Assembly (NCBI GenBank): GCA_902482615.1
Contig: CABTAA010000078.1
Span: forward strand, 1 to 7,315
DNA length: 7,315 nucleotides
Direction: 5' to 3'
DNA from: an uncultured Collinsella sp.
Lineage (GTDB): Bacteria; Actinomycetota; Coriobacteriia; Coriobacteriales; Coriobacteriaceae
Shown: piece after piece, positions 6,291 through 7,315 of the stretch
Position numbering within the stretch: the stretch's first letter is position 1
How the letters are laid out: each line of letters starts with the position of its first letter
Notes under the pieces: generated by a model
What the model was told of the DNA's origin: nothing
The model's database searches: none
Seen by the model: only the letters and a program-made list of their open reading frames with translations
Made by a program: the position numbers and the translations under genes

Positions 6291-6376
6291 TCCAACGCCT
6301 CCCCCACCATACGCTCACCACCCAAAACCTACCGTTCACCGACATTTTTGCTTCCCCGAACGGCTTTTGTCGACCA

Positions 6377-6394
6377 AATGTTAACGTTGCCATT
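6377..6394. promoter_or_regulatory. LacI-type operator 1
   Basis: AATGTTAACGTTGCCATT is palindromic at 14 of 18 positions with a central CG, the expected form of a LacI-family site (AATG-nn-AACGTT-nn-CATT). Its reverse complement matches operator 2 at 17 of 18 bases. It lies in the divergent lacI/lacE control region next to the gene for a LacI-family repressor. Confidence 0.8.
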
Positions 6395-6444
6395 GTGCAA
6401 ACACAGAGCCACCGGGCGGCTCAAACGTTTACGCATAAGGAATC

Positions 6445-6487
6445 GACGGTTCGCAGGCACAGGAACCACCGGTTCGCGTCTTTTTTT
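6445..6487 (+). terminator. Possible attenuator-like structure in the lacE leader
   Basis: GAACC (6463-6467) can pair with GGTTC at 6471-6475, with an outer GACG (6445-6448)/CGTC (6477-6480) pairing directly before a run of seven T (6481-6487). The same GAACC can instead pair with an upstream GGTTC (6449-6453), so two folds exclude each other. Stems are only 4-5 bp and the structure would matter only if transcription starts upstream of about 6445. No antiterminator gene is visible. Speculative. Confidence 0.2.
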
Positions 6488-6496
6488 GTGTCGCAA

Positions 6497-6514
6497 AATG
6501 GCAACGTCAACATT
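6497..6514. promoter_or_regulatory. LacI-type operator 2
   Basis: AATGGCAACGTCAACATT has a central CG and flanking bases extending the symmetry to AAAATG...CATTTT (6495-6516). It differs from the inverted operator 1 by one base. The centre-to-centre distance is 120 bases, compatible with repression by DNA looping, and it is 61 bases upstream of the lacE start codon. Confidence 0.8.
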
Positions 6515-6575
6515 TTGGCAACCGAACGCCAAAAGCTACCATCGTTGCTAACCCACCGACTCTTAGGAGCATTGC

Positions 6576-7315
6576 ATGGAGCAACTCATCGCCACCATCG
6601 AAAAGGGCCAGCCCTTTTCAACGCGATCGCCCGCAACAAGTACCTCAAGGCGATCCGCGACGGCTTTATCTCCGTCATCCCCATCATCATCTTCTCGTCC
6701 ATCTTCTGCCTGGTAGCCTCGGTCCCCAACATCTGGGGTTTCTACTGGCCTGATGACATCAACAACGCCCTGTGGAAGTGCTACAACTACTCCATGGGCA
6801 TCCTGGCCATCGCCTGCGCCGCCACCACGGCCAAGCACTTCGCCGACGCTCAGAACCGCGATCTGCCCAAGAACAACCAGATCAACTTCATCTCGTGCAT
6901 GTGCGCGGCCATCATCGGCTTCTTGCTCCTTTCGAGCGACACCATCGCCACGGACGCCGCCAGCGGCTTCAACACCACCTACCTTGGTTCCAAGGGCCTG
7001 CTGACCGCTTTCATCGCTGCGTTTGTGACTGGCATCATCTACAAGTTCTTCATTAAGCGCAACATCACCGTCAAGATGCCCGAGCAGGTTCCGCCCAACA
7101 TCTCGCAGACCTTCAAGGACATCATCCCCTTCTCCGTCTGCATCACCGTCTTTTGGGTTTTTGACATCGTCTTCCGCGCTGCTTTTGGCTTCTGCTTTGC
7201 CCAGGGTGTCATCCAGGTGTTCCAGCCCCTGTTCACCGCTGCCGATGGCTATATCGGCCTCGCTGTGATTTACGGCGCCATGAGCCTCTTCTGGTTCGTC
7301 GGCGTCCACGGCCCC
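6576..7315 (+). CDS. lacE: PTS lactose-type EIIC (LacE-like), 5' part, with an apparent frameshift near codon 14
   Basis: Membrane permease domain that binds and translocates lactose while it is phosphorylated. ATG 6576 has an AGGAG site (6565-6569) six bases upstream and encodes MEQLIATIEKGQPF, the normal LacE/CelB-type N-terminus. The frame then breaks: CCC is followed by TTTTC where the family continuation Phe-Phe-Asn needs TTTTTC. As written, the ATG frame stops at TAG 6714-6716, while the frame beginning TTC at 6617 runs open to the window end. With one T restored the visible protein has 247 residues with clear LacE blocks: YLKAIRDGF (23-31), FSSIF (40-44), NRDLPKNNQINF (94-105), GLLTAFIAAFVTGIIYKF (141-158), MPEQVPPNISQTFKDIIPF (168-186) and FWFVGVHGP (239-247). 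The upstream TTG at 6572 is in the downstream frame but gives a non-family N-terminus and sits too close to the ribosome site. LacE usually ends in a fused IIB domain, here beyond the edge. Sequencing error, pseudogene or phase variation cannot be separated. Confidence 0.85.

Larger units (their letters stand above)
6219..6575. promoter_or_regulatory. Divergent lacI/lacE control region (357 bases, no gene)
   Basis: Besides the two LacI-type operators, this region holds CCGTTC (6332-6337) with GAACGG (6358-6363) at a spacing of 20; a central AAACGTTT core (6423-6430) that could be a weaker third LacI site; CGGTTCGC twice (6447-6454 and 6470-6477); and a possible stem followed by seven T (6445-6487). 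CATAAG (6434-6439) is a possible plus-strand -10, but no good -35 precedes it, so the lacE promoter is not assigned. I see no open reading frame with a credible start and family match here. Confidence 0.6.

Noticed and set aside
6439..6467. Resemblance to a BglG/LicT antiterminator (RAT) site: GGA...TTCGCAGGCA...AACC
   Set aside because: The GCAGGCA string fits, but the conserved TTGTTACTG portion and its spacing are absent, and no BglG-type gene is visible.
6753..7056. Short plus-strand frames within lacE
   Set aside because: They are out-of-frame readings of the permease; the true frame is open to the window edge with family motifs.
6563..7309. Minus-strand frame of 248 codons opposite lacE
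   Set aside because: It is Asp/Gly/Glu-rich with no motif, and is antisense to highly conserved LacE-like coding sequence.

Overview
The window is a G+C-rich bacterial segment carrying most of a lactose / galactose-6-phosphate (tagatose-6-phosphate pathway) utilisation locus. Gene content (LacA, LacB, LacC, a LacX-like mutarotase, a lactose-type PTS IIA, a PTS IIC and a LacI-family regulator), high-GC codon use and the style of the intergenic repeats suggest a gut actinobacterium of the Coriobacteriia, most likely Collinsella or a close relative. The genus is an inference from recall, not a search result.

Layout from left to right. Positions 1-84 hold a perfect 12-bp hairpin plus a third partial copy of its arm, downstream of lacC. 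Four minus-strand genes, lacA (3094-2666), lacB (2602-2078), a lacX-like aldose epimerase (1958-1077) and lacC (1020-85), form an apparent operon reading leftwards from a promoter/operator region at about 3180-3265. A strong terminator (3337-3372) separates this from an unidentified minus-strand multi-pass membrane protein (4435-3404), which has its own ribosome site and a probable -10 box. A repeat/palindrome cluster (4529-4569) and a second terminator (4600-4633) follow. Then come a minus-strand lactose PTS IIA gene (lacF-like, 4999-4661), its regulatory region, a minus-strand LacI-family repressor gene (6218-5214), a 357-base divergent control region with two almost identical 18-bp operator palindromes, and the plus-strand start of a lactose PTS IIC (lacE-like), cut by the right edge.

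Pathway logic: LacF and the PTS membrane component would import lactose as lactose-6'-phosphate. A phospho-beta-galactosidase (LacG, not in the window) would release galactose-6-phosphate. The LacX-like enzyme may interconvert anomers, LacAB isomerise to tagatose-6-phosphate and LacC phosphorylates it to tagatose-1,6-bisphosphate. The aldolase LacD and the IIB domain are not visible.

The most notable observations are an apparent one-base frameshift at codon 14/15 of the lacE-like gene, the paired LacI-type operators, and a second family of GTTC/GAAC half-sites with shared geometry upstream of lacA, lacF and lacI/lacE. I see no CRISPR array, RNA gene, transposase or clear novel defence or mobile system. 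This is a metabolic region whose interest lies mainly in its regulation.
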